Shown here: piece after piece, positions 52,261-61,811 of the stretch
Layout: every line of letters begins with the position of its first letter
Numbering within the stretch: the first letter of the stretch is position 1
NCBI RefSeq assembly: GCF_020748465.1
Contig: NZ_JAHZMP010000001.1
Span: 1 to 64,000 of the forward strand
Direction of reading: 5' to 3'
Source of the DNA: Terrisporobacter mayombei
GTDB taxonomy: Bacteria > Bacillota > Clostridia > Peptostreptococcales > Peptostreptococcaceae
Length of the DNA: 64,000 nucleotides
Made by a program: the position numbers and the translations under genes
Notes under the pieces: generated by a model
What the model saw: only the letters and a program-made list of their open reading frames with translations
What the model was told of the DNA's origin: nothing
Databases searched by the model: none

Positions 52261-53214
52261 CTAAAATGATATTGAAAAATAAAGAAAATATGGAATATTG
52301 AATATAGCAAATAATAATGCTATTTTTTTTATTTGTTTTTGATCTATATATTTATTTTTGTATACTTCTTTTAACGAAAATCTATAAACAAATAAATAAT
52401 TCATTATACCTATTATGATTATAAGCATTAATAAAAAAATCAAAGAATATATGTTATCAAAAGGATTTGTTGCAATTGCTAATGATTCTTTTATTATAAA
52501 ATATATTGTTTTATTTAGATTTTCAAAGTCATCAATAAACATAGGAATACGCATTATAACAATACCAATCAATTGTGATAACCAAGTTGAAAAACATATT
52601 TTAAAACTCGATAGTTTATAAATATTCTTTATTTCTTTCAAATTCATTTTCATTACTTTTAAAATAATAACTAATATTATTGAATTAAAAATAAAATTAA
52701 ATGGCAATACTAACACCCATAAAAAAGGAAATATACCAAAAATTTCAATTAACAAAATCTTTTCTGGTAGATCATGATCTTGTTCATATTCATCTAAGTC
52801 TTTAAGTTCTATGCTTGACGGGATATTTAATTTATTTTTTTCTTTATCAAATTCAATATTTGTCAAAGGTCCATATTTAACTACTTCCTTAGTATCTATT
52901 ATGTAATATACATTTAAATTAGTCTTTGCAACTATATATCTATTTTTATCATGTCCTACTTGCACTACATATTCATTCTCATCATCTACTTTGTCTTCAT
53001 CAAACTCTTTAAATTCTTTTTCACTATCTACTGAAGGTATTTTTATTCCATCAAAATCACTGTCTTCAGGATAAATAATTATATCCTCTGCTGAGCTTCG
53101 AATTACTCTATATCCATTTATTAACTCTATTTCATAATCCCCTAGACCTGCACACCCTACCATAATTAAACCCATCAATAAAACACTTATTAATTTCAAA
53201 TTCTTTTTTATCAT
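52261..53214 (-). CDS. DUF3997-like lipoprotein fused to a membrane domain
   Basis: The protein has 317 residues. A lipoprotein signal with lipobox MVGC precedes a DUF3997-like domain (GDYEIELINGYRVIRSSAED, YVVQVGHDKNRYIVAKTNLN, YYIIDTKEVVKYGPLT). Residues 150-317 are a separate membrane part with four or five helices (FPFLWVLVLPFNFIFNSIIL, IYSLIFLLMLIIIIGIMNYL). DUF3997 proteins normally end after the first domain, so this is a fusion or a run-on. It starts 3 bp after a small upstream gene. Confidence 0.7.
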   Translation of the reverse strand: MIKKNLKLISVLLMGLIMVGCAGLGDYEIELINGYRVIRSSAEDIIIYPEDSDFDGIKIPSVDSEKEFKEFDEDKVDDENEYVVQVGHDKNRYIVAKTNLNVYYIIDTKEVVKYGPLTNIEFDKEKNKLNIPSSIELKDLDEYEQDHDLPEKILLIEIFGIFPFLWVLVLPFNFIFNSIILVIILKVMKMNLKEIKNIYKLSSFKICFSTWLSQLIGIVIMRIPMFIDDFENLNKTIYFIIKESLAIATNPFDNIYSLIFLLMLIIIIGIMNYLFVYRFSLKEVYKNKYIDQKQIKKIALLFAIFNIPYFLYFSISF

Positions 53215-53217
53215 ATA

Positions 53218-53376
53218 TTACTCCCCCTCTGCAAATCCTCCTGTTGTTTTACTTCCAGAAACTAGGTATACTTTTCCTTCCGATGTAATATCGTGCTCTG
53301 AAATTGCTTGTGTAGGTAGATTAATAGTTAAATCTTCTCTTAATATAATTTTCCCACCCTTATTCATCTGTGGCAT
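53218..53376 (-). CDS. Small AbrB/SpoVT-like protein (52 residues)
   Basis: ATG behind AAGGGAAG opens MPQMNKGGKIILREDLTINL, then LPTQAISEHDITSEGKVYLV, SGSKTTGGFAEGE. The GGKIILREDL and GKVYLVSGSK strands resemble the swapped-hairpin AbrB fold of small DNA-binding or antitoxin proteins. It is translationally linked to the DUF3997 fusion gene downstream. The assignment is tentative. Confidence 0.55.
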   Translation of the reverse strand: MPQMNKGGKIILREDLTINLPTQAISEHDITSEGKVYLVSGSKTTGGFAEGE

Positions 53377-53483
53377 TATATCACTTCCCTTTAACTAAAT
53401 TTTGTATTACTAACTCGTAATATATAGCTATTGTTCATTTCGCTTCATTTTACGAGTTTCTACTTACCTATCAATCAGCTAAA

Positions 53484-54023
53484 TTAGAACTCAAACTTCA
53501 ATTTTTTATTTTCAAAAATTAAACATATGCAAAAAATTATTTCAAATAATATCATCATAATAGCGAGAATAACTGGTGTAAAATTAAGACCTACAAGTAA
53601 TGCTGATATTGGAATAATAACAGATAAAACAAAATATGTTTCTGATTTATACAACCAACCAAAAGGCATAAGATGAGCTCCAAAAATTATTGCCATAACC
53701 ATTAACATTTTGTCTGGTATGGTAGGGTATATCCACATGGGAATAAGTAAGTATACTATTTGATTTACTGAAAATAATACGCCTAAACTGGTCAAGGGAT
53801 TTTCCTTATTTTGAAAATCCACTTTAATTACTTTTGAAATAACATATGAAATTGGTAATAATGGTGCTGTACAAATAAATGTAAATAAATTTTTAGTCAA
53901 TATGTTCATTGATGACATATGTACAAGTAAAATTGCTCCCCATATAATAACTGAAGCGATAATAATATGAAGCCCTCTCTTTTGCTTTATTGCACAGTCC
54001 AACCTTAACTCATCTAAATTCAT
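53484..54023 (-). CDS. DUF7010-type membrane protein
   Basis: The protein has 179 residues and five to six helices. The opening NLDELRLDCAIKQKRGLHII, then ASVIIWGAILLVH and IPMWIYPTIPDKMLMVMAII, GAHLMPFGWLYKSETYFVLS follow the DUF7010 pattern. Function unknown. AGGAGGGG precedes the start. Confidence 0.7.
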   Translation of the reverse strand: MNLDELRLDCAIKQKRGLHIIIASVIIWGAILLVHMSSMNILTKNLFTFICTAPLLPISYVISKVIKVDFQNKENPLTSLGVLFSVNQIVYLLIPMWIYPTIPDKMLMVMAIIFGAHLMPFGWLYKSETYFVLSVIIPISALLVGLNFTPVILAIMMILFEIIFCICLIFENKKLKFEF

Positions 54024-54159
54024 TTTCCCCTCCTAAAATTCTAATTTTTTCTTTAATACATAATTTAAAACCATATTTATACTTTTATTTATATTAATTA
54101 TAGCCTAACATAATAAAAATTTTAGATTTTGATTTTAATGGTATTTAATATTCCATTAC

Positions 54160-54206
54160 AAATAACTCTATCTTAACTTTATAATATTTACTAAGATAGA
54201 GTCATT
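54160..54206 (-). terminator. Hairpin between 54327 and 54023 genes
   Basis: AACTCTATCTTA / TAAGATAGAGT with a 17-base loop, T-rich side on the minus strand. Elsewhere in 54024-54567 I see only the small gene at 54327. Confidence 0.65.
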
Positions 54207-54326
54207 TCAAATTTATTAATATTTCATATTTTAACCTAAAACTATGTTTAAAGATGTTGTTTAAATTTAACCTAATTAGAGAGGGAAAATATCCCTCTCT
54301 TTGGTATGTAGCAAAATGGTAGTGTA

Positions 54327-54425
54327 TTACTTTTTATTATTTTTATAATATCTTACACCAATATATCCAATTACAATTGCTACTACAACTACAAAGTAAA
54401 TCCAAGGAAAAGTTTCAATACCCAT
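54327..54425 (-). CDS. 32-residue single-helix membrane protein
   Basis: A very strong AAGGGGGG site and ATG open MGIETFPWIYFVVVVAIVIG, YIGVRYYKNNKK. One transmembrane helix followed by a basic tail is typical of small regulatory membrane proteins. It has no recognised family. The strong translation signal is the main evidence. Confidence 0.6.
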   Translation of the reverse strand: MGIETFPWIYFVVVVAIVIGYIGVRYYKNNKK

Positions 54426-54567
54426 ACTTATTCCCCCCTTTTTTATTAATAATTAAATAGCATAGATTTTATAGTGTATAATATATATACCAATTTTACC
54501 CTAAATATATAACCATCTATGTTATATATCCCTTTTTAAACTTCCTCGTTCTATCTATTAATAATTT

Positions 54568-57500
54568 TTAATCAATATTTTTTATCTGATCAAGTATATA
54601 TGGGTCTTTTATCTTTTTATCCTGTGCAAACAAAACTATCTTTGACATAATCTCTGCACTTTTTGGATCTTCATCTATAAATGGTAAGAAAATCTTTCCT
54701 CTATGACTAGAATGCACTGCCACCACATTTATTGCACTTCCTCCAATTTGATGAACAACTCCACTTCCTAGATGAACAGAATACTCTCCCCTATCTCCTT
54801 TAACTATGGCAAATCTATCTTCAAATATTACGTTATCAAGTTTGAATAATTCTAAATTAAATTTAAATATTTCTCTTCTCATTTCTATGGTAGACATACT
54901 AGTTTGAGGATCTACTCCGCCAACATGAGCCACACTTACGGCCAAGTCAGTATCACGCATAACTTCACTAAATATAATATCTGGAACCTCATTTATTTTT
55001 ATAGGTTCAAAAGTCTTTCTATTATAAAAAGTTACACCTTCAAGAGTCGGAGCTTCTATGTCACTTGGACTGAACCAATCTGCCACTGCATATATGCTTG
55101 ATACAATGTTTTCTTTGTAGTAAATCTTTTGCAGTCCATCTTCATAATCACAAATCCAATCTCTACTTTTTAAAGTTGACACTGTTTTTCTAGTTTGAAT
55201 TTGATTTCCTGCATATCTTAAGCTGGTGTCTTTGTTAAGTTCATCAGAAGTTTTCACATATAGTTCTCTAAATACTTGTTTAAACGGCTGTTTTATTTTA
55301 TTTTCAAATATGTACTTTTGGTATTTATGTAAAACTTCATTTTTATATAAATCATAAACATGAGCCACTCTTATGCTCTCTTTGTCATCTAACTTAAATT
55401 CTGTTCCTTCAAAATTTTCAAGTCCATTTTCACATATAAATCCTAAAGCTTCATTATTATTTATAAAAACTAAGTTCCTTAAAATAGGATTAACCACTGG
55501 ATTATTTATTAGATTTTTTATTTCTTCAAAATAAAATTCTTCTTTATTTTCCATTGCATCTTCCATCATTTTTCTAGTTCTTCTGTATTGTTCTTTTAAA
55601 GCTTTGTCTTTTTCTTTTAATGTGATTATGTAATCATGTTTTTTATATTTTGCTGGTATAGCTTTCAACTTTTTATCATTTTTCACACATTCTATGTCAC
55701 TTTTACCATTTTCATCTATGATCATTTTTAATGAAATATCATCTATTATTTTTTCTTCAAAATACTCATTCATACTTTCCATTAGTTTATTTTCCATATT
55801 TAAAATAAGTCTCATAGAATCATTAAACCCGCTGTTAATAGCTAGATTTCTAATTGCCATTTCACAGGTTGTTTTTTCACTGGCTCTTCTTTGGGCACCA
55901 AATTGTTTACTTTCTTTTAAAAACTGATTTATATATTCATATCTTTGAAGTAAATCTTCTTCATTTTCCAAAGGAATAAGGCTATAAGCTAGTAATAAAT
56001 CCTTATTTCTTTTATCAATTACTTTATTTTTTATTTCTTCTTTGTTCAGTTTCCCTGTAACTGCATCGGCAAAATGTCTAGCTCTTGTATGTTTTGCTCC
56101 ATCAGTAATATATTTTGCAGCTTCATATAGCATTTTGAAGTTTTCTTCACCAAGGCTTTCATAACATTCTCTAAACCAAGTTATATCAAAAGCTCCACTT
56201 CTAAGTTCTTCTATTTCCAGTGGTGTGTATTTTTTAATCATTGCAACTGCTTTATCTTCTATATATTCGTCGTTCATATGAGCATAGAAATAATAAACGC
56301 CCTTTTTTAAATCCTTCAGTTGTAGATAATCAGATATTATATCTATCCAGTCTAGATTATACATAACTGCTTCTATTAATCTTTCTTTGCTTATGTTTGT
56401 GTTTTCCAAGTACTTTGCTAAATTATCTTTGTTATCAGTTTTTAATGGTTTACATATTTTTAGAAGATAACTTAAAACTTCTTTTCTTGAATTTATTTCA
56501 GAGTAATAATAGTAATCTCTAACTAGTTTATCATTACCTAAAGCTTTTAATATTCGTACAAATTTTTCGCTGGAAAATATAACTTTTATATTATTTATAA
56601 TTTTAGAAAAGTCTGTAGGACTCTCTCCTCTATTTAGCTCCACATTCAAAATTGCATCTGTTATTTTTGTATATATAGGATAAATCAGATCAAATCTTTC
56701 TTCTTTAAAGTACTTTTTATATATTTCATATTCATCATCTAAATATCTTTTGTTACTTGAATCGTACAAGAAGTCTACTATTTTACTAAGTAAATTTAAA
56801 TTTTGTTTAAATGGTAATTCTTCAAATAAAGCTTTGTATATGTCTTCTTCTTTTATTAATCCAATTTCATGTAATTTAATATAATCAAATATATTAGTTA
56901 AACTTTTAATTTCATATTCATCACATAATGTTTTAAATTTATATAACCTGTCTATTTTATATCTAAGCAAAAAGCTATCTAAATATTCTTTGTCACTTTC
57001 AAAACAATCAAGTCCTCTAGCAAGTACTTTCATTTTCTCCAATGACATAAACTGACTGTTAACTTTTTCATTTAAATTTACTAAAGCTTTTTTAGACATT
57101 TCAAATAAAAGTTTTTTATCTAAATAAGTTTCATATAGTACATCTATAATAAACACTATGGAACGTCTATATTTTACTTCACTTATATCTATATAAGGAT
57201 TTTTCCCCAGTAAATTTTCTATTATATGAGCAGATCTCTTATATAATCCAAGTCTTTTAATTTCTCTTGTTGCATATAATTTTAGGTTCATTAATTTTTC
57301 GAAATTTCCTATATTTTCATTATAAAAATCAACCCATAAATCTCTATATGGAAGTCTTTCAACAGGTACTTTGTCATCATCATAATCCATGTAATCTATA
57401 TCATTTCCTAAAATTTCTTCACATCCATATAAGTTTTTATATGACTTTGTTTTATTTTTTTCTATAACTAAAGATAATTTTTTAATAATCAATAAAGCTT

Positions 57501-59550
57501 CTTCTTTTTCCATAGTAAATATTTCTTTTATGTCCCTATCCTCAGCTTCTATTTCCAGCTTCTTTACTTCATATTCCACTTTTGTCATATCCATATTTAT
57601 TTTAGGATCATATAAGTTGTATTTATTATCAGGCTTAGGCTTTTTAATATTTAGTAGGGAATTTATTATTATTTCCTCTCTATCACTAGGACTTTCAAGT
57701 TTTAGCATTTTGTTTTTTACTTCATTATAAAACTTAAATCTATTTCTATCTTTTGATAATGATACTAATATATCAAGTCCTCCCATTCTCACATCTTCCT
57801 TAGACGACTTTAAAAGTCTATCTATGGATTCATTTAAATAATCATCATCAGCTTTCATCATCAAAACTGTAACATTTGCTCTTATCTCACCTGTTTTTCT
57901 AGTGTAGAATTTTTCTAATTTTTCAAAGTCCTCTTTTTCCAGATCCAACTTCTTTAAAGTTTTAAATGCTTTATTAAACGTATAGGGATCTCTATCGCCT
58001 ACAATAGAAATTAAAGCTTCTCTTTGTTTTTTATTTTGTGGGTTTTTAAGTAATAAATCCACAAACTTGTCTCTTTCATAAGAATCTATATTTTTTATAA
58101 TTGAACAACATTCATTTATTAACTTTTCATCATTTAATATATAAGTAATATTACAAATTATATAAGCTAGTGTAGACTTAGATAACTCTATTTTTTCATA
58201 AGGAAAACTTTCTTTTGCATAAACTTCTTTGGATTTTTTCATATTTTTAAATATTTTATATAAAATATTATACTGAGATCTTGCTTCTTCTTCATTTTTA
58301 AATAATTTATTTAAATAAGTCTTTCTATCTTCATCAGATAAATATTTACTTATTCCTTTTTCACGCTTTGTAAAGAAATAATATACACTGGAAATTTCAC
58401 CTTTATAAAAGTCTAAGTAAGATGCAATTAACTTCAAATTATGAGAATATTTTTTGACTATTTTCTTACTACATTCATAGTTATATTCGCATAACTGTAT
58501 CATTCTTAAATAATGAGAAATCCCTATTAATTTTTCTTCATCTCCATCTTCCATGAGTTCATTTGCAAATTTGAAAACATCTTTTAAATCATAAAACCCC
58601 ATGGCCCAAAGTCCCACCATAAACTCTATAGCGTCTTTACTTTCTAAAAGTTCTTTAATAACGTTTTCATCTTTCAGTGACTTTAGCATAAGTGAACATA
58701 TCTTAGGTACTACCCTATGTACATTTTCTTCTTCGTAAAGTCCTATCCATGTACAAACTGCACGTTTCACCGAAGAAAACCTTATCAAATCATTTTCATC
58801 AATTATTTCTAAAAGATAAATAAATGACTCACTTACACCACAATCCATGTTTTCACAAATTGCTTGTCTAACACCTTCTTGAAGTCTTGCTGCAAGTAAA
58901 AAATCTCCAATAAGTTTGTGCATCTTTTTATTATCACTTTTTATAATCCCTCTAATTATATCAACACTTACTATGTAAGTATTATTTTCAGAAAGTATTA
59001 CTTCTTCTAATGTATTTTCCAATTCTTCATTATTAAAATCTAAAGTGGCGGCTATTAAATCATCTACCTTTAAATTGTCTTTTAAAAACTCTCTTACACC
59101 ATCGCTTACTTCATTTTTAATTATATCTATCAAAGGATACTCTACGAATGAGAATTTACTAAAATTACACATTATACGAAATACTTCACCAATCTTTGGT
59201 CCATAATCGCTAATTCTCATACTTATTCTGTAATAACTATCACCCAGTTGAAATTTATTTAACTTATCAATTATATGAAGGAATTTATCTTGTAACTTCT
59301 CTTCCACAAACAAATCAAGTATTATCTTATTTTCATCTCTAAATATATCACTTGGTTTTTCATAAATATTATTTTTGAATTTTTCTATGATAGTACTTTC
59401 TAAATTATCGTCACTTCTACTACTCCAATACTCAGTACAATAGGAATTATATATTCGTCTGCAAATCTTTTGATGTTTTTTATCCATATTTGCTATTTTT
59501 TTATTAATTTCTTCTTTATGTTGCTTTCTTATTTTATCTGATTGTTCCAT
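54568..59550 (-). CDS. Giant DUF4132 protein
   Basis: The protein is about 1660 residues, starting MEQSDKIRKQHKEEINKKIA behind GGTGAT (an in-frame GTG seven codons earlier overlaps the upstream gene). Most of it is helical repeat (HEAT-like) sequence. The last 250 residues carry the DUF4132 domain: YAGNQIQTRKTVSTLKSRDW, SDIEAPTLEGVTFYNRKTFE, SVAHVGGVDPQTSMSTIEMR, GGSAINVVAVHSSHRGKIFL. Relatives include E. coli YehI and MolR-associated proteins. The function is not established. It lies 4 bp after a 137-residue partner. Confidence 0.88.
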   Translation of the reverse strand: MEQSDKIRKQHKEEINKKIANMDKKHQKICRRIYNSYCTEYWSSRSDDNLESTIIEKFKNNIYEKPSDIFRDENKIILDLFVEEKLQDKFLHIIDKLNKFQLGDSYYRISMRISDYGPKIGEVFRIMCNFSKFSFVEYPLIDIIKNEVSDGVREFLKDNLKVDDLIAATLDFNNEELENTLEEVILSENNTYIVSVDIIRGIIKSDNKKMHKLIGDFLLAARLQEGVRQAICENMDCGVSESFIYLLEIIDENDLIRFSSVKRAVCTWIGLYEEENVHRVVPKICSLMLKSLKDENVIKELLESKDAIEFMVGLWAMGFYDLKDVFKFANELMEDGDEEKLIGISHYLRMIQLCEYNYECSKKIVKKYSHNLKLIASYLDFYKGEISSVYYFFTKREKGISKYLSDEDRKTYLNKLFKNEEEARSQYNILYKIFKNMKKSKEVYAKESFPYEKIELSKSTLAYIICNITYILNDEKLINECCSIIKNIDSYERDKFVDLLLKNPQNKKQREALISIVGDRDPYTFNKAFKTLKKLDLEKEDFEKLEKFYTRKTGEIRANVTVLMMKADDDYLNESIDRLLKSSKEDVRMGGLDILVSLSKDRNRFKFYNEVKNKMLKLESPSDREEIIINSLLNIKKPKPDNKYNLYDPKINMDMTKVEYEVKKLEIEAEDRDIKEIFTMEKEEALLIIKKLSLVIEKNKTKSYKNLYGCEEILGNDIDYMDYDDDKVPVERLPYRDLWVDFYNENIGNFEKLMNLKLYATREIKRLGLYKRSAHIIENLLGKNPYIDISEVKYRRSIVFIIDVLYETYLDKKLLFEMSKKALVNLNEKVNSQFMSLEKMKVLARGLDCFESDKEYLDSFLLRYKIDRLYKFKTLCDEYEIKSLTNIFDYIKLHEIGLIKEEDIYKALFEELPFKQNLNLLSKIVDFLYDSSNKRYLDDEYEIYKKYFKEERFDLIYPIYTKITDAILNVELNRGESPTDFSKIINNIKVIFSSEKFVRILKALGNDKLVRDYYYYSEINSRKEVLSYLLKICKPLKTDNKDNLAKYLENTNISKERLIEAVMYNLDWIDIISDYLQLKDLKKGVYYFYAHMNDEYIEDKAVAMIKKYTPLEIEELRSGAFDITWFRECYESLGEENFKMLYEAAKYITDGAKHTRARHFADAVTGKLNKEEIKNKVIDKRNKDLLLAYSLIPLENEEDLLQRYEYINQFLKESKQFGAQRRASEKTTCEMAIRNLAINSGFNDSMRLILNMENKLMESMNEYFEEKIIDDISLKMIIDENGKSDIECVKNDKKLKAIPAKYKKHDYIITLKEKDKALKEQYRRTRKMMEDAMENKEEFYFEEIKNLINNPVVNPILRNLVFINNNEALGFICENGLENFEGTEFKLDDKESIRVAHVYDLYKNEVLHKYQKYIFENKIKQPFKQVFRELYVKTSDELNKDTSLRYAGNQIQTRKTVSTLKSRDWICDYEDGLQKIYYKENIVSSIYAVADWFSPSDIEAPTLEGVTFYNRKTFEPIKINEVPDIIFSEVMRDTDLAVSVAHVGGVDPQTSMSTIEMRREIFKFNLELFKLDNVIFEDRFAIVKGDRGEYSVHLGSGVVHQIGGSAINVVAVHSSHRGKIFLPFIDEDPKSAEIMSKIVLFAQDKKIKDPYILDQIKNID

Positions 59551-59554
59551 ATTA

Positions 59555-59968
59555 TCACCACATTCCTCCACTTAACATTGTCATTTTTATAAAAGTTATA
59601 TTGCTATTTTCTTTTAAATTTATTTTTTCATCTAAGTTTTTTAGCTCTTCATCCTCTAGAAATATCCTCACTATTTCATCTTCAAAGGACAACAAAGCAT
59701 TTTCAATGGCACTTTGTAAGTCAGGAAGTCTATCATCAAAGTCACTATTGTTTGCTACTTTTCCTACCTGTGCTTTATCCTTTATTTCGTTTAACTCTAA
59801 GTAATCTATTAATTTTTCTTTTTCCTCAACGTAATTTTTTACTGAAGTTTTCACTACTTCTGTTATTAATTCCCTCGTAGTTTTTGGAGTATTTTCCAAA
59901 TGAAACTCTTTTTTTTCTATTTTTTTATTTCTACCCCCAATTTTCTTTAAATTTACATAAATAACCAT
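59555..59968 (-). CDS. Partner protein of the DUF4132 gene, hypothetical
   Basis: The protein has 137 residues: VNLKKIGGRNKKIEKKEFHL, NTPKTTRELITEVVKTSVKN, FDDRLPDLQSAIENALLSFE, ITFIKMTMLSGGMW. It is acidic and mostly helical with beta ends; no family recognised. The close spacing to the giant gene suggests that the two act together. The ATG follows GAGAGGG. Confidence 0.65.
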   Translation of the reverse strand: MVIYVNLKKIGGRNKKIEKKEFHLENTPKTTRELITEVVKTSVKNYVEEKEKLIDYLELNEIKDKAQVGKVANNSDFDDRLPDLQSAIENALLSFEDEIVRIFLEDEELKNLDEKINLKENSNITFIKMTMLSGGMW

Positions 59969-60102
59969 TTCCTCATATCCCTCTCCTTGCTTTCAAATCT
60001 CTTTCTTTCATATAATCTCATATTTATAAGCATTACTTAATTACAATTTTACTATATAGTAACAGTTTCTAAAACACTATTTTACAACTATTTTAAATCA
60101 AC

Positions 60103-60149
60103 AAAAAAAAGGATAGAAAGATAACTTAATAGTTTCTTCTATCCTTTTA
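60103..60149. terminator. Terminator of the MarR-GNAT operon
   Basis: AAAAGGATAGAAA / TTTCTTCTATCCTTTT hairpin, T-runs on both sides, 18 bp past the acetyltransferase stop. Confidence 0.8.
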
Positions 60150-60166
60150 TAACAACATTATTAGCT

Positions 60167-60667
60167 TTACTTTTTTAATAATTTATCATAGCAATAGAAT
60201 GGTTTTTCTTTTCCTAGAAAACTCATTTCTCCCACAAGATTAAAGCCACATTTTTTAAACAAAGAATTCATTTTTGTATTTGTTGAATAAGTATCTGTTT
60301 TTAAATATACAACATTATTTTCTAGGGCTAATTCTTCTGCAAAATTCATTAACTTGGTAGCTACTCCCTGCTGTCTATGATTAGTGTTAACTGCCATTCT
60401 GTGTATTACCATGGCTTTATTTTTAGATCCCCAGCTTAAATCTTCATATTCTATTGGCTCTATATAGTTAATACAGATGAACCCTTTTATTTGACCATCT
60501 TCATCTTGTACATATAAATCTCCACTTTCTACATCTTCTGTAAAATCTTTAGCTTGAGGATAATTTTCATCCCATTGAGTATTATTGTAAGTTTTCATTT
60601 CTTTCACTGTTGATTTTATTATATCCATTATATTATTTACATCATTTAAACTAGCTTTTCTTATCAT
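60167..60667 (-). CDS. GNAT N-acetyltransferase
   Basis: The protein has 166 residues. MIRKASLNDVNNIMDIIK opens it, and MVIHRMAVNTNHRQQGVATK is the acetyl-CoA-binding motif A with QQGVAT loop. KTDTYSTNTKMNSLFKKCGF is motif B. Substrate unknown. It is 15 bp downstream of a MarR regulator and shares its operator-controlled promoter. Confidence 0.88.
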   Translation of the reverse strand: MIRKASLNDVNNIMDIIKSTVKEMKTYNNTQWDENYPQAKDFTEDVESGDLYVQDEDGQIKGFICINYIEPIEYEDLSWGSKNKAMVIHRMAVNTNHRQQGVATKLMNFAEELALENNVVYLKTDTYSTNTKMNSLFKKCGFNLVGEMSFLGKEKPFYCYDKLLKK

Positions 60668-60682
60668 TTTAAATTCTCCCTC

Positions 60683-61138
60683 TTACCTTTTTTTATTTTT
60701 CCAATCTTCTTCTATATTTTTGCTCATTCTTTTTACTAACTTATTTACTACTATTTTTTCTTCTTTTGCAAATCCCTCTAAACAGACTTCTATATTTTTG
60801 TTTTCTTCTTCAATTATCAGATTGTATACTTCAAGCGACTTTTCTGTAAGAAACAATTTATATCCTCTTTTATCTGTTTCGTCTTGTTTCTTATCTACAT
60901 ATCCAGCTTCAATTAATTTTTGAACTGCTTTTGTTGTTGTAGTTTTATCTACTTTTAACATGTTTGATAAGTCTACAAAGTTAATGCCAGGATTCTCACA
61001 TATCCTAGTCAAAAAAATAAACTGCCCTTTTTGTAATTTTAGCTCTTTGTATTTTATATCACTTATAGAATGTATTGCTCTAGATAAACTACCTATTTCT
61101 CTTAGTATGTCATTAGTTAATTTTTCTATTTTGTTCAT
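60683..61138 (-). CDS. MarR-family regulator, autoregulated
   Basis: The protein is about 151 residues. The winged helix is clear: YKELKLQKGQFIFLTRICEN, NFVDLSNMLKVDKTTTTKAV, KLIEAGYVDKKQDETDKRGY. The ATG follows GAGGAGG with unusually short spacing; an in-frame TTG three codons earlier is the alternative. Two perfect palindromes overlap its promoter, so it very likely represses itself and the GNAT gene downstream. Confidence 0.9.
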   Translation of the reverse strand: MNKIEKLTNDILREIGSLSRAIHSISDIKYKELKLQKGQFIFLTRICENPGINFVDLSNMLKVDKTTTTKAVQKLIEAGYVDKKQDETDKRGYKLFLTEKSLEVYNLIIEEENKNIEVCLEGFAKEEKIVVNKLVKRMSKNIEEDWKNKKR

Positions 61139-61147
61139 CCTCCTCAA

Positions 61148-61209
61148 ATTAGTTGAAAATTCAACTAATTACATTATACAAGGATATAGTTGAACTTTCA
61201 ACTATATCC
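61148..61209 (-). promoter_or_regulatory. MarR promoter with twin operators
   Basis: Minus strand: -35 TTGAAA, 17-bp spacer, -10 TATAAT (61173-61178). Palindrome 1 (ATTAGTTGAA-AA-TTCAACTAAT, 61148-61169) lies at the likely transcription start. Palindrome 2 (61182-61209, 13-base perfect arms with TAGTTGAA core) covers the -35. Both share TAGTTGAA-N2-TTCAACTA. Confidence 0.9.
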
Positions 61210-61251
61210 TTCGTAAATTTATTAACATATGTGTTTTTAAAATTTATTATT

Positions 61252-61773
61252 TTACTTATATAAATCTAATTCATAATAAGATAAATTTGCTCCAAAATGT
61301 TCTTGCATCCCTTTATATTGAAATCCAACTTTTTCAATAACATTACGAGACTTTCTATTATCAGGATATGCTATTGCTATTAACTTTTTTAAGTCAGTCT
61401 TGGTTTTAGCAAATTCAATTGCAGCTTTTGCAGATTCAGTAGCATAACCATTTCCCCAACTTGTTGGATCAAAAGCATATAGTAATTCTACGTCCTTAGT
61501 ATTATCAATATTTTTTAATCCGCAATGTCCAATAAGATCATTGTTCTCTTTATTTATTACAGCCCATACACCATAATTGTTCTGTATCCAGTGATTTCCA
61601 ATGACTTCAATCGTTTTTTTAACATCATCGTAACTTTTTCTTTTCCCTGTTCCTAACCACTTGGTAACCTGCTCTTGTTTTAAAATATTATAATAATTAT
61701 TCAAATCATCTTTACTAAATCTTCTTAAAATTAATCTTTTTGTATGAATCTCATTTACTTTTTCAATACACAT
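61252..61773 (-). CDS. GNAT N-acetyltransferase, RimJ/RimL type
   Basis: The protein has 173 residues. EIHTKRLILRRFSKDDLNNY, DLIGHCGLKNIDNTKDVELL, YAFDPTSWGNGYATESAKAA and PDNRKSRNVIEKVGFQ cover the family motifs. AAGGTGA precedes the start. No evidence for co-transcription with MarR, whose promoter lies downstream of it. Substrate unknown. Confidence 0.88.
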   Translation of the reverse strand: MCIEKVNEIHTKRLILRRFSKDDLNNYYNILKQEQVTKWLGTGKRKSYDDVKKTIEVIGNHWIQNNYGVWAVINKENNDLIGHCGLKNIDNTKDVELLYAFDPTSWGNGYATESAKAAIEFAKTKTDLKKLIAIAYPDNRKSRNVIEKVGFQYKGMQEHFGANLSYYELDLYK

Positions 61774-61811
61774 TTTAATTCACCTTCCATACTGTTATAT
61801 AATTTTAATAA

